From assembly GCA_002435595.1 (NCBI GenBank), contig DJBL01000088.1:1-44155 (forward strand): a stretch of 44,155 nt of DNA, given 5' to 3'. The notes beneath the pieces were generated by a model. The model saw nothing but the letters and a program-made list of their open reading frames with translations, made no database searches and had not been told where the DNA came from. Position numbers and translations under genes: made by a program. Of the stretch, positions 24,416-33,229 are shown piece after piece. Numbering within the stretch: the first letter of the stretch is position 1; each line of letters begins with the position of its first letter. The stretch is from Stenotrophomonas maltophilia. GTDB lineage: Bacteria; Pseudomonadota; Gammaproteobacteria; Xanthomonadales; Xanthomonadaceae.

Positions 24416-25653
24416 CGACGCGGCCCACCCATGCCCGGGCCACCGATGCGCACCTGGGCGCCGCGGCCACCCCCACCGCCGCTGCCGGCGGCAGCCGCGC
24501 CGCCTTCACCGACCACCACCTTTTCGCCTTCCTTCAGCCCGGACAGTACTTCGGCGGTGGCGCCGTTGTTGATGCCGATGCTGACCTTGCGCGGCGCGGG
24601 CATGCCGTCGCCATCGGCCACGCGCACCATGTACTGGCCGTCGCGGGTTTTCGGGCCCAGCGCCACCGCCGGAATGGTCAGCACGCCCTTGGCCTGTTTG
24701 AGCATCACCGACACCTGCGCGGTCATGTCGATGCGCAGCGTGCCGTCGGGGTTTTCCACGTCGAACAACGCGTTGTAGTAGACCGCGCTGCTGGCGCTGG
24801 AGCTGGACGAACTGGAACTGGACGCACTGTCGTTGGCGATGGAGGCGGGCGCCGGATTGATCTGGCGCAGGGTGGCGTGGTACTTGCGGTCCGGCTCGCC
24901 CAGGGTGGTGAAGTACACCGGCATGCCGGCCTTGATCTTGACCACGTCCGCCTCGGAGACCTCGGCATTGACCGTGACCAGGTCCAGGCGCGCCAGCATC
25001 ACGATGGTGGGCGCGGTCTGGTTGGCGTTGACGGTGCGGCCTTCCTCGGCCACCACGGCCACCACGGTGCCGTCCATCGGCGCGGTGATGCGGGTGTAGG
25101 CCAGGGTGGCGCGGGCGGTGGCCAGCTCGGTCTCGCGGCCCTTGATCTGGGCCTCGTAGGACTGGATCTGGGCGCGCGCGGTCTTCAGCTTGGCCTCGGC
25201 GGCATCGAACTCGGCGCGCGAAGTCGCCTCGGCGGCCAGCATCTGCCGTTGCCGCGCGAACTCCAGCTCGGCCTCGCGCAGGCTGGCCTGCTGCACCGAG
25301 CGCTGTGCCTTGACCTGGTCCAGGGTGGCCTGGGCGTTGAGCACCTGGTTCTGCTGGGTGGTGGCATCGATCTCGGCGATCAGGTCGCCTTCCTTGACGG
25401 TATCGCCCAGTTGCACCTTCAGCGACTTGATCTGGCCGGAGGCCTGCGCACCCACGCTGACCAGCTTGTAGGCATCGATCACGCCGGTGGCGTCCACGGT
25501 CTGCTCGATGTCGCCACGGCTGACCGCGGTCGTGGCCAGGGCCGGGGCGGTCGGCTTGCGCAGGTACCATGCGACAATCACGGCCAGCACGACGAGGACG
25601 ATGATCGACAGCAGCAGACGGCCGCGGCGGGTGGTGGGCAGGCGGGGCTTCAC
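24412..25653 (-). CDS. macA: MacA periplasmic adaptor
   Basis: A 413-residue RND/HlyD-type adaptor anchored by a helix at about 12-30 (LLLSIIVLVVLAVIVAWYL). A lipoyl half-motif SVGAQASGQIKSLKVQLGD, a coiled-coil hairpin (about 95-175), the second lipoyl half, a beta-barrel and a membrane-proximal domain follow. The start is GTG 25653. Two oddities: a serine run (SASSSSSSSSSASS, residues 276-289) interrupts the beta-barrel region, and the C terminus is Gly-rich. It is the first gene of macABC, coupled to macB by a 4-nt overlap, and is divergent from the response regulator gene. Confidence 0.94.
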   Translation of the reverse strand: MKPRLPTTRRGRLLLSIIVLVVLAVIVAWYLRKPTAPALATTAVSRGDIEQTVDATGVIDAYKLVSVGAQASGQIKSLKVQLGDTVKEGDLIAEIDATTQQNQVLNAQATLDQVKAQRSVQQASLREAELEFARQRQMLAAEATSRAEFDAAEAKLKTARAQIQSYEAQIKGRETELATARATLAYTRITAPMDGTVVAVVAEEGRTVNANQTAPTIVMLARLDLVTVNAEVSEADVVKIKAGMPVYFTTLGEPDRKYHATLRQINPAPASIANDSASSSSSSSSSASSAVYYNALFDVENPDGTLRIDMTAQVSVMLKQAKGVLTIPAVALGPKTRDGQYMVRVADGDGMPAPRKVSIGINNGATAEVLSGLKEGEKVVVGEGGAAAAGSGGGGGRGAQVRIGGPGMGGPRR

Positions 25654-25695
25654 GATGATCGTCTACTCGGCAGGCCGGCATGCGGCGTTGTCAGC

Positions 25696-25724
25696 ATTGT
25701 GAAGACCGCTCGCCGAGGGCTCAA
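25696..25724 (-). promoter_or_regulatory. Candidate macA promoter
   Basis: Minus-strand TTGAGC (25719-25724) and CACAAT (25696-25701) are separated by 17 bp and lie 43 bp upstream of the macA start. The -10 equals that of tRNA-Leu copy 3. Match is moderate (four of six at each box). Confidence 0.4.
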
Positions 25725-25855
25725 CACTCGACGTGTGTCGCGGCGTAACCGCATCGCGGTGGATGTATGTCGGTGTGTGTCCGTCGGCGGGTTTGAAACA
25801 CGCGTACGCAATTCACTGGATGCGGTTCAGCTCCCGACAGGGGATCATGGGCCGC

Positions 25856-26584
25856 ATGGAGACTCTCAATCCGATGCATCGACTGCTGATCGTCGACGAC
25901 GACCACGACATCCGCCAGCTGCTGGCCGAACAACTCGGCCGCGCCGGCTACCAGGTGAGCACGGCCAGCGATGGCCAGGGCATGCGCCAGGTGCTGGAGC
26001 GCGAGCACGTGGACCTGATCGTGCTCGACCTCAACCTGCCGCGCGAAGACGGCCTGACCCTGTGCCGCGACCTGCGTGCGCGCTCGAGCACGCCGGTGAT
26101 CATGCTCACCGCGCGCAGCGAGCCGATCGACCGCGTACTCGGCCTGGAAATGGGCGCCGACGATTACCTGGGGAAGCCGTTCGAACCGCGCGAACTGCTG
26201 GCGCGCATCCGCAACGTGCTGCGCCGTACCGAAGCGCTGCCGGCCAACCTGGAGCCGCTGGCGATCCGGCGTGCGCGCTTCTCGCAGTGGATCTTCGACC
26301 TGGAGCACCGCCACCTGCTCGACCCCGATGGCCGCGTGGTGGTGTTGTCCGGTGCCGAGTTCCGGCTGTTGCGGGTGTTCGTGGGGCACGCCAACAAGGT
26401 GCTGTCGCGTGAGCAGCTGGTGGCGCTGAGCAGTGGCCGCAGCTACGAATCCCAGGACCGCGCGATCGACCTGCAGGTCAGCCGGCTGCGCAACAAGCTG
26501 GCTGATGACGGCGGCAGCGACGGGCTGATCAAGACCGTGCGCAACGAAGGGTACGTGCTGGCGACGGCGGTGACCCTGGAATGA
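25856..26584 (+). CDS. macR: OmpR-family response regulator next to macABC
   Basis: A 242-residue DNA-binding regulator. The receiver domain has the acidic pocket LIVDDDHD, the phospho-acceptor Asp58 in IVLDLNLPREDG, and the conserved Lys in GKPFEPRELLARI. The C-terminal winged helix ends in SYESQDRAIDLQVSRLRNKL and VRNEGYVLA. ATG 25856 (METLNP) is chosen; ATG 25847 and ATG 25874 are alternatives with no better ribosome site. The stop overlaps the kinase start (ATGA). Position divergent from macA matches the MacRS pair described beside macABC in S. maltophilia, hence the symbol; whether it controls macABC is not shown by sequence. Confidence 0.85.
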   Translation: METLNPMHRLLIVDDDHDIRQLLAEQLGRAGYQVSTASDGQGMRQVLEREHVDLIVLDLNLPREDGLTLCRDLRARSSTPVIMLTARSEPIDRVLGLEMGADDYLGKPFEPRELLARIRNVLRRTEALPANLEPLAIRRARFSQWIFDLEHRHLLDPDGRVVVLSGAEFRLLRVFVGHANKVLSREQLVALSSGRSYESQDRAIDLQVSRLRNKLADDGGSDGLIKTVRNEGYVLATAVTLE

Positions 26585-27984
26585 AACGCCTGGGCCGGTT
26601 CTTCGCCTCGATGGTGGGGCGCCTGTTCCTGATCCTGCTGCTGGGCATGAGCGTGGCCGCGATCGGCGCGACCATGCTGGCCAGTGCCAAGCGCCAGCAG
26701 GAGTTCGAGCGGCAGAACCTCAACCGCATCGCCGACCGGCTGCAGGGGTTCGTCAACATGCTCGACGGCAATCCCGAACTGCGCGAGCGCCTGCTCGACA
26801 GCGGCGGCCCCAGCGTGCGGCGGCTGCCGCCGGGTGCGCGGGTAGGGCGCCCGGACACCGCGCTGATGGAAGTGCTCGATGACCGGCCCGGTGCGGTGGC
26901 CAGCAGCCAGGTGGCGTTCACCTCCTTCCGCTCCTGCCTGCCGCGGCTGCCCGAGCTGCCGCACCCGAAAAAACCGCGCAACGGCCCGCCGCGTGAGCGC
27001 GACCCGGCCTTCATTCCGCCCAAGTGCCGGATGGTGGCGCTGCGCCTGAGCGATGGCACGCCGCTGCAGCTGGCCCTGGATTCGCCGGCCGTGGCGCACA
27101 ACGGCATCCTGGCGGTGGACCCGCTGTTCCTGAGCCTGCTGGTGCTGGCCATCGGGGTGCTGGCCTACGTGGTGGCCCGCATGGCCAGCGCCCCGCTGCA
27201 GCGCCTGGCGGCGGCCGCTGCCGCCCTGGGCGACGATCTGCAGGGCGCGCCGATGCCGGTGACCGGGCCGCTGGAGGTCCAGCGCGCCGCCGAGGCCTTC
27301 AACGCGATGCAGAAGCGCCTGCAACGGCACCTGGGCGAACGCACCCAGATGCTGGCGGCGATCACCCACGACCTGCAGACCCCGGTCACCCGGCTGCGCC
27401 TGCGCCTGGAGAACGTGGGGGATGAGGCCCTGCGCGAGCGCCTGATCGGGGACCTGGCGGCGATGCAGGCGCTGATCCGCGAGGGCCTGGAGCTGGCCCG
27501 TAGTGCCGAGAGCGCCGAACAGCGTGCCGCGCTGGACCTGGATTCGCTGCTGGAAAGCATCGTCGAGGATGCGGTGGAAGCCGGGGCCGACGTGCGTTTC
27601 GACGCGCCCAGCGGGGCGGTGCTGATGCTGCGCCCGCTGGCCATGCACCGGCTGTTCTCCAACCTGGTGGACAACGCGGTGACCTACGGCCAGTCGGCCC
27701 GGGTCAGCGTGGAGCAGGATGCCGAGCGGGTGGTGGTGCGCATCCGCGACAGTGGTCCGGGCCTGGCCGCGGATGAACTGGAGGCGGTGTTCGACCCGTT
27801 CGTGCGGCTGGAGACCTCGCGTTCGCGGGAAACCGGAGGCGCCGGCCTGGGCCTGACCATTGCCCGCGCGCTGGCCGAGAAGGACGGCGCGCGGCTGGTG
27901 CTGCGCAACCATCGGCAGGGCGGGCTGGAGGCGGTGGTGGAGTGGCCGGCGAGCCTGCGCGCGGCGGGCAGCCGCGGCGGCTGA
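26581..27984 (+). CDS. macS: Sensor histidine kinase next to macABC
   Basis: A 467-residue membrane sensor kinase. Helix 1 is at about 13-35 and helix 2 at about 181-200. Between them lies a periplasmic region of 145 residues with a Pro/Arg-rich stretch flanked by Cys119 and Cys149. HAMP follows, then the phospho-accepting His263 in ITHDLQTPVTRLRL. The ATP-binding domain has an N box LVDNAVTYG, G1 RDSGPGLAADE and G2 GGAGLGLTIA. It probably phosphorylates the co-encoded regulator; the genes overlap by 4 nt. The two periplasmic cysteines suggest a possible redox or fold-stabilising disulfide (inference). Confidence 0.87.
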   Translation: MKRLGRFFASMVGRLFLILLLGMSVAAIGATMLASAKRQQEFERQNLNRIADRLQGFVNMLDGNPELRERLLDSGGPSVRRLPPGARVGRPDTALMEVLDDRPGAVASSQVAFTSFRSCLPRLPELPHPKKPRNGPPRERDPAFIPPKCRMVALRLSDGTPLQLALDSPAVAHNGILAVDPLFLSLLVLAIGVLAYVVARMASAPLQRLAAAAAALGDDLQGAPMPVTGPLEVQRAAEAFNAMQKRLQRHLGERTQMLAAITHDLQTPVTRLRLRLENVGDEALRERLIGDLAAMQALIREGLELARSAESAEQRAALDLDSLLESIVEDAVEAGADVRFDAPSGAVLMLRPLAMHRLFSNLVDNAVTYGQSARVSVEQDAERVVVRIRDSGPGLAADELEAVFDPFVRLETSRSRETGGAGLGLTIARALAEKDGARLVLRNHRQGGLEAVVEWPASLRAAGSRGG

Positions 27985-28133
27985 GCGCTCTCGACACAAA
28001 GTGCCGCGGTTTTGCCTACTATGGGCAACCCCACCGCTTTCTCCCGCATGAGCGCGCCTTTGCCTGTCGGCTGCCATCCCGATGCATCGCCGCCCGTCGC
28101 CCGCTGTTTCGTTCCCCTGGCCGGTCCTGACGG

Positions 28134-31100
28134 ATGAGCCAAGGGGGGCGTGGTAGCCGGTGGCGGCCGGTACAACTGAAGGTTCTCCGGCGCCTGGGCG
28201 CAGCGTTGCTGTGGCTGTGCCTGTGCGCGGCGTTGTCGTGGCCGCTGTCGGCCCAGGACGGACCGCCGCCGCTGCGCGACTACGCCATCGACGTGTGGAC
28301 CTCGCGCAACGGCCTGCCGCACAACTCGCTGCGCGATATCGCCCAGACCCCCGAGGGCCACCTCTGGTTCGCCACCTGGGAAGGGCTGGTGCGCTACAAC
28401 GGCCTGGATTTCACCGTATTCGACCGCAGCACCAAGCCGGGCCTGCGCGACAACGGCGTGGGCGCCCTGTTCGTGGACCGGACCGGCGCGCTGTGGATCA
28501 GCGACTCCCGCGGCAACGTCACCCAACGCGGCACCGATGGCCGCTGGCGGGTGTTCGAGCATGCCCCGGGCGCACCGCAGGTGTTGATCCAGGCCATGCA
28601 GATGGACAGCCACGGGCGCCTGTGGCTGCTCTATGAAGGGCAGGGCATCGGCAGCCTGGGCCCGGACGGGACCTTCCAGTACCAGAAGCCGCCGGCCGAC
28701 GTGCCGATGGCGATGAGCTTCACCAAGCTGGTGGTGGATGCGCAGGACCGGGTCTGGGTGGGCACCCTGGACGGCCTGGTGGTGCGTGACAACGACGGTG
28801 TGCTGCGCCGCGCCCCGGAGAGTTTCGGGCTGGGCCGCGGCCTGGTATGGCCCTACCGTGCCCCCGACGGGGTGATGTGGATCGTGGCCGGCGAGCGGGT
28901 CTACCGCATGCAGGACGGATTGCCACAGCTGCAGCACCGCCTGCCCGGGGTGATGCACATCACCGCGATGCTGCAGGACCGCCACGGCGACCTGTGGCTG
29001 GGGACCGAGAACCAGGGGCTGCTGCGCCTGTCGCGGCACGGCCTGGAGCGCCTGCCGACCGGCCTGTCGCTGCCGGGTGGGCGGGTGGTGAGCCTGCGCG
29101 AGGATGCCGAGGGCAGTATCTGGGTCGGCGCCAACGGCGGCCTGTACCGCCTGCGCGAAACCTTGTTCAGCAGCTTCACCGAGCGCGACGGACTCAGTGG
29201 CGATTACGTGCGCACGGTGCTGGAAGACCAGCAGCGGCAGCTGTGGATCGGCAGCGCCAGCGGCCTGGACCGGCGCGACGCGCAGGGCCGCTTCTCACCG
29301 GTGGCCCTGCACAACAAGGGTGGCAAGACGCCGTCGGTGCTGAGCCTGGCCCAGGACCACGACGGCGACCTGTGGGTGGGCACCTTTGGCGACGGGGTGT
29401 ACCGCCTGGATGCGCAGGGCCGCACCCTGCGCAGCTACGGCACCGCCGATGGCCTGCCCGGCGGCAACATCCGCGCGATGAGCATCGATCGCGCCGGCGC
29501 GGTCTGGGCCGGCACCCAGAAAGGCGTGGTGCGCATCGACCGGCACGGCGTGGACGTGCCGAGCGTGCCCGGAATGCCGGGCGGGTTGATCACCGCCATG
29601 GCCCACGATGCCGACGGTGCCTTGTGGATCGGCACCATCGAAGGCATCAAGGTGCTGCGCGGCAACCGCGTGCAGAGCATCGATCTGGCGCCGCTGGGCG
29701 GCGGTCGCAGCGTGTTCGGTTTCCAGCAGATCGGCGATGCGATGTGGATCAGCAGCGATCGCGGCCTGTACCGTTGGGAGAACGGCACGCTGGCGCGGGT
29801 CGGGCTGGAGCAGGGCATGCCGGTGGATACGGTGTTCCAGCTGGTGCCCGACCGCATCGGCAACGTCTGGATCAGCAGCAACCGTGGCGTGCTGCGCACC
29901 GACATGGCCATGCTCAACGAGGTCGCCGATGGCCGCGTGCCGCGGGTGGAGGTGGAGCATTACAACGAGATCGACGGCATGGCCAACTCGCAGGCCAACG
30001 GCAGTTCCGGGCCGTCGGCGATCCTGCGCCAGGACGGCACGTTCTGGGTGGTCACCGCCGGTGGCCTGAGCATGGTCGACCCGCTGCGGCTGCAGCGCTT
30101 CCGCGAGCGCCTGGCGCCGCCGGCGGTGATCGAGAACGTGCTGGTCGATGGCAAGCCGCTGCATTGGCAGGGCAGCGACCACAACCGCATTCCCGGCGGG
30201 CGCCGGCTCAGCGTGAGCTACGTGGGCCTGAGTTACCTGATGTCCGAACGGATCCGCTACCGCACCCGCCTGGCCGGGCTGGACCACGGCTGGATCGAGC
30301 GCGGCCAGCAGCGCAGCGTGGAGTTCATCGGGCTGCCACCGGGCGACTACACCCTGCACGTGTCGGCCGCCCATCCTGGCGGCAGCTGGAGTGACAGCGA
30401 AGCGGTCTGGGAATTCACCGTCGAGCCGTTCCTGTGGCAGCGCCGCAGCGTGCAGGTGGCGGCGGTGCTGCTGCTGCTGGTCGGGCTGATCGCGCTGTAC
30501 CGCTATCTGATCAACCGCTACAAGGCCAGCAACATCCGCCTGGCGCGGATGGTCGACGAGGCCACCCGCGACCTGCAGGCGCAGACGGTCAACCTGCAGG
30601 CCCTGAACCAGGAAAAGACCGAGCTGGCCGATCGCCTCGCGGTCCAGGCCGAACAGTTCGGTCGCCAGGCGCGCGAGGATGCGTTGACCGGGTTGCCCAA
30701 CCGCCGTGCCTTCGACGAAGCGTTGGCGCGTGACTTCGCCCGCTCCCAGCGCAGCGGCCATCCGCTGTGCCTGGTGGTGCTGGACATCGACCACTTCAAG
30801 GAAGTCAACGACCAGCACAGCCACAGCGTGGGCGATGTGGTGCTGGTGGAAGTGGCGCGGGTGATCGCCTCGGCCTGCCGCGATTCGGACATGCCCGCGC
30901 GCACCGGCGGCGAAGAGTTCACCCTGCTGCTCAACGACACCCGCCTGGCCGAAGCGGCACAGGTCTGCGCGCGCCTGCGCGGGCTGTTCCATGACCATCC
31001 GGACTGGGCCGGCGTGCCCGGTCTGAAGGTGACCTTCAGTGCCGGTCTGGTGGAACTGGACGCGGCCGACCGCACCCCGATGCTGCTTTACCAGCGCGCC

Positions 31101-31157
31101 GACCGCGCGCTGTACCGGGCCAAGAGCGAGGGCCGCGACCGTACCGCGATCGGGTAG
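28134..31157 (+). CDS. Propeller-sensor diguanylate cyclase
   Basis: A 1007-residue membrane protein predicted to make cyclic di-GMP from two GTP. The signal peptide ends near SAQDG (about 42). About fourteen Reg_prop repeats of the W-x-G/W-I-G type form two seven-bladed periplasmic propellers. Y_Y_Y domain follows at about 690-765, then a membrane helix at 774-796 and a coiled coil. The GGDEF domain carries the active loop GGEEF at 925-929 and the product-inhibition site RDSD at 916-919, spaced five residues before it as in PleD, so feedback-inhibited activity is expected. The TAG stop lies within the head of a SMAG repeat. It begins 149 bp after the kinase gene; co-transcription is possible. 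No ligand can be assigned. Confidence 0.93.
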   Translation: MSQGGRGSRWRPVQLKVLRRLGAALLWLCLCAALSWPLSAQDGPPPLRDYAIDVWTSRNGLPHNSLRDIAQTPEGHLWFATWEGLVRYNGLDFTVFDRSTKPGLRDNGVGALFVDRTGALWISDSRGNVTQRGTDGRWRVFEHAPGAPQVLIQAMQMDSHGRLWLLYEGQGIGSLGPDGTFQYQKPPADVPMAMSFTKLVVDAQDRVWVGTLDGLVVRDNDGVLRRAPESFGLGRGLVWPYRAPDGVMWIVAGERVYRMQDGLPQLQHRLPGVMHITAMLQDRHGDLWLGTENQGLLRLSRHGLERLPTGLSLPGGRVVSLREDAEGSIWVGANGGLYRLRETLFSSFTERDGLSGDYVRTVLEDQQRQLWIGSASGLDRRDAQGRFSPVALHNKGGKTPSVLSLAQDHDGDLWVGTFGDGVYRLDAQGRTLRSYGTADGLPGGNIRAMSIDRAGAVWAGTQKGVVRIDRHGVDVPSVPGMPGGLITAMAHDADGALWIGTIEGIKVLRGNRVQSIDLAPLGGGRSVFGFQQIGDAMWISSDRGLYRWENGTLARVGLEQGMPVDTVFQLVPDRIGNVWISSNRGVLRTDMAMLNEVADGRVPRVEVEHYNEIDGMANSQANGSSGPSAILRQDGTFWVVTAGGLSMVDPLRLQRFRERLAPPAVIENVLVDGKPLHWQGSDHNRIPGGRRLSVSYVGLSYLMSERIRYRTRLAGLDHGWIERGQQRSVEFIGLPPGDYTLHVSAAHPGGSWSDSEAVWEFTVEPFLWQRRSVQVAAVLLLLVGLIALYRYLINRYKASNIRLARMVDEATRDLQAQTVNLQALNQEKTELADRLAVQAEQFGRQAREDALTGLPNRRAFDEALARDFARSQRSGHPLCLVVLDIDHFKEVNDQHSHSVGDVVLVEVARVIASACRDSDMPARTGGEEFTLLLNDTRLAEAAQVCARLRGLFHDHPDWAGVPGLKVTFSAGLVELDAADRTPMLLYQRADRALYRAKSEGRDRTAIG

Positions 31158-31237
31158 AGCCGACCGTTGGTCGGCTGCCGTTCGCGGCAACCGCACGTAC
31201 GCCACAGCGCGTGCAGCCGACCAACGGTCGGCACTAC
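31154..31237. repeat. Inverted pair of SMAG repeats
   Basis: Two facing copies: GTAGAGCCGACCGTTGGTC onwards from 31154, and its near-complement ending in CGGTCGGCACTAC at 31237, with 30-odd bp between. The first GTAG supplies the stop codon of the diguanylate cyclase gene. The pair lies between this gene and the convergent rnt and can fold into a long hairpin. Confidence 0.85.
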
Positions 31238-31248
31238 GGTCCGGGGGG

Positions 31249-31899
31249 TTACCGCGGCCAGGCGTTGGCGATGGTGCAGAACAGCTTGGCGGTCTGTTCG
31301 GTGTCGTACACCGCGCTGTGCGCCTCCTCGGCATCCCAGCCCAGGCCGGCCGCTGCCGCCGCGCGCGCCAGCACGGTCTGGCCATAGGCGATGCCGGCCA
31401 TGGTCACCGTGTCGAACACGCTGAAAGGATGGAACGGGTTGCGCTTGTGGCCGACCCGGTTGACTGCGGCGTTGACGAAGCCCAGGTCGAAATGCGCGTT
31501 GTGCCCGACCAGGATCGCGCGCTGGCAGCCGTACTTCTTCACCGCCGCGCGCACCGGCGCGAAGATGTGGTCCAGCGCGTCCTTCTCCGACTTGGCCAGG
31601 CGGAACGGGTGGTCCAGGATGATGCCGGTGATCTCCAGCGACTTGGGGTCGATCTCCAGGCCTTCGGCCGGGATCACGTGGGCGCTGGCGGTCTGGCCGG
31701 GGTACAGCAGCCCGTTTTCATCCATCTCGATCGGCACGGCGGCGATTTCGAGCAGCGCATTGCGGTTGCAGTCGAAGCCGCCGGTTTCCACGTCGATCAC
31801 TACCGGCAGGAAGCCGCGGAAGCGCTGGGACATGGCCAGGTTCACTGCCGGGGCAGCAGGCGCCGGAGCGGCGGTGGGGGGCAAGGCGGCATCTGTCAT
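31249..31899 (-). CDS. rnt: Ribonuclease T
   Basis: A 216-residue DEDDh exonuclease that trims 3' ends of tRNA and other stable RNAs and acts as a homodimer. Exo I is VVIDVETGGFD (Asp36, Glu38), Exo II is HNAHFDLGF, and Exo III is HSAVYDTEQTA with the catalytic His and Asp. The basic segment KKYGCQRA is in place. ATG 31899 gives a 22-residue Ala/Pro-rich leader before the conserved MSQRFRGFLPVV; an internal start at that Met is possible. It is read after the DoxX gene on the same strand across 40 bp holding a GC hairpin. Confidence 0.95.
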   Translation of the reverse strand: MTDAALPPTAAPAPAAPAVNLAMSQRFRGFLPVVIDVETGGFDCNRNALLEIAAVPIEMDENGLLYPGQTASAHVIPAEGLEIDPKSLEITGIILDHPFRLAKSEKDALDHIFAPVRAAVKKYGCQRAILVGHNAHFDLGFVNAAVNRVGHKRNPFHPFSVFDTVTMAGIAYGQTVLARAAAAAGLGWDAEEAHSAVYDTEQTAKLFCTIANAWPR

Positions 31900-31939
31900 G
31901 CGGGGATTCTAGCAGAGGGGGGCTGTACGCCCCCCGCGC

Positions 31940-32449
31940 TCAGGCCAGTGCAGGCGTGCGTGCCAGGCAGCGCTGCAGCAACCGGTCCAGGCTCAACGGG
32001 CCGGCCCCCTGCAGGGCCAGCGGCAGCAGCATGGCCATGAACAGCACGGGCAGCTTGTAGTTGCCAAAGCCCTGGTCGGTAATGGCATAGCCCATCGCCA
32101 GCTCGCCCAGCCCGTCCCAGTGCATGGGCCAATGCACGGCGGCGGTCGCCACCATGGTCAGCACCAGCAGGCTGCTGGCGGCCATGCGCGTGCCCAGGCC
32201 GACCAGCAGGCAGGCCGCGCCCACCAGTTCGAACCACGTGGCCAGCTGCCAGTTGATGCTGGCCGGCACCTGGTCGAAGGGAAACGGGAACGCCTGCTGC
32301 AGGTCGCCGAACCAGTTGCTGCCGTGCAGTTTCTCGCGGCCGGATTCGAAGTACTCCCAAGCCATCAGCAGGCGCAGACCCAGCGGGGCAATCCACGGGC
32401 CGAGCGGGTCCAGCCGGCCGCGCAGGGCGGCCAGGTACGGTGTCTTCAT
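31940..32449 (-). CDS. DoxX-family membrane protein of the bufferin operon
   Basis: A 169-residue inner-membrane protein with four predicted helices, of the DoxX family. Family sequence RLLMAWEYFESGREKL lies in helix 1, and ATWFELVGAACLLVGLGTR in helix 2. DoxX-like proteins are regular members of hvf/buf operons, where their role (redox or export support) is unproven. It begins 24 bp after bufC ends and is the last gene of the operon. A short GC hairpin (31917-31935) follows. Confidence 0.88.
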   Translation of the reverse strand: MKTPYLAALRGRLDPLGPWIAPLGLRLLMAWEYFESGREKLHGSNWFGDLQQAFPFPFDQVPASINWQLATWFELVGAACLLVGLGTRMAASSLLVLTMVATAAVHWPMHWDGLGELAMGYAITDQGFGNYKLPVLFMAMLLPLALQGAGPLSLDRLLQRCLARTPALA

Positions 32450-32473
32450 CGATTGAAGTCCTTCGTGGGCGGA

Positions 32474-33229
32474 TCAGGAAGCGGGAGGGGCCAGGCCGAT
32501 CACGCCGCTGCCGAGGAGCTGGTGCAGCAACGCCGCGCCGGGGCCGAGCAGTGCATCGGCGGTCAGGCCGTGGGCCAAGGCAACCTGTTGCAGGTGCCAC
32601 GTACCGGTATGGCCGGGCTGCTGGCCGATCTGCTCCAGCAACTGCGCGGCCATCGGGCTGATGGACGCAAACCGGACCTGCCCATCCGGGTCACGCCGCA
32701 CCAGCAGCCCGGTGGGGGCGTCGCCGGGCGTGCGGGGAGCGTCCCCGCTGCCCAGCCGGTGCACCGGCCAGTGGTACAGCAGCGGCCAGGCCAGCGGCGA
32801 ACGCTGCAATGGGGCGTGCATCGGGTCCAGCCCGGGCGTGGCCGGCAGCGGTTGGGCATCAAGCTGGTAGAGCGCGGTTTCCACCCACTCGTAATGGGCC
32901 AGTTCGGCCAGCGCCGGGTGCGGCAGCGTCGGCTGGACCTGCAGCCACTGCACGAACTCGGCGGCCAGTTCGGTGAACAACGGGGTCTGCGCGCGATGTT
33001 CGGCCACGAAGCGGCGCACCAGCACGGTCCATTCGGGATCGCCAAGCAGCTGCACGCAGACCGGAAAACCGGTGCCAAGCAGGCCCAGATTAGTGTTGAA
33101 CACCAGCCGCCGGTAGACCGCCAGCCGCCGGGCATCCAGGCCGGCGGGCGAGGCAACGTGTGCCGGGTCGCGCAGGTGGGTGGTGAGTGCCCGCTGCTGG
33201 GCGTGCAGGCGGGCCGGGGCGTCAGTCAC
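32474..33229 (-). CDS. bufC: HvfC/BufC-family partner of the MNIO maturase
   Basis: A 251-residue protein of the DUF2063 (HvfC/BufC N-terminal) family. The helical N-terminal domain shows ARRLAVYRRLVFNTNLGLLGTGFPVCVQLLG and FVAEHRAQTPLFTELAAEF, followed by a C-terminal domain with a winged-helix-like tail. In bufferin and related MNIO systems this partner is needed with the oxidase to recognise the precursor leader. The start is GTG 33229, overlapping bufB by 8 nt, so both should be made in balance. The older label 'DNA-binding' rests on fold similarity only. Confidence 0.9.
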   Translation of the reverse strand: MTDAPARLHAQQRALTTHLRDPAHVASPAGLDARRLAVYRRLVFNTNLGLLGTGFPVCVQLLGDPEWTVLVRRFVAEHRAQTPLFTELAAEFVQWLQVQPTLPHPALAELAHYEWVETALYQLDAQPLPATPGLDPMHAPLQRSPLAWPLLYHWPVHRLGSGDAPRTPGDAPTGLLVRRDPDGQVRFASISPMAAQLLEQIGQQPGHTGTWHLQQVALAHGLTADALLGPGAALLHQLLGSGVIGLAPPAS

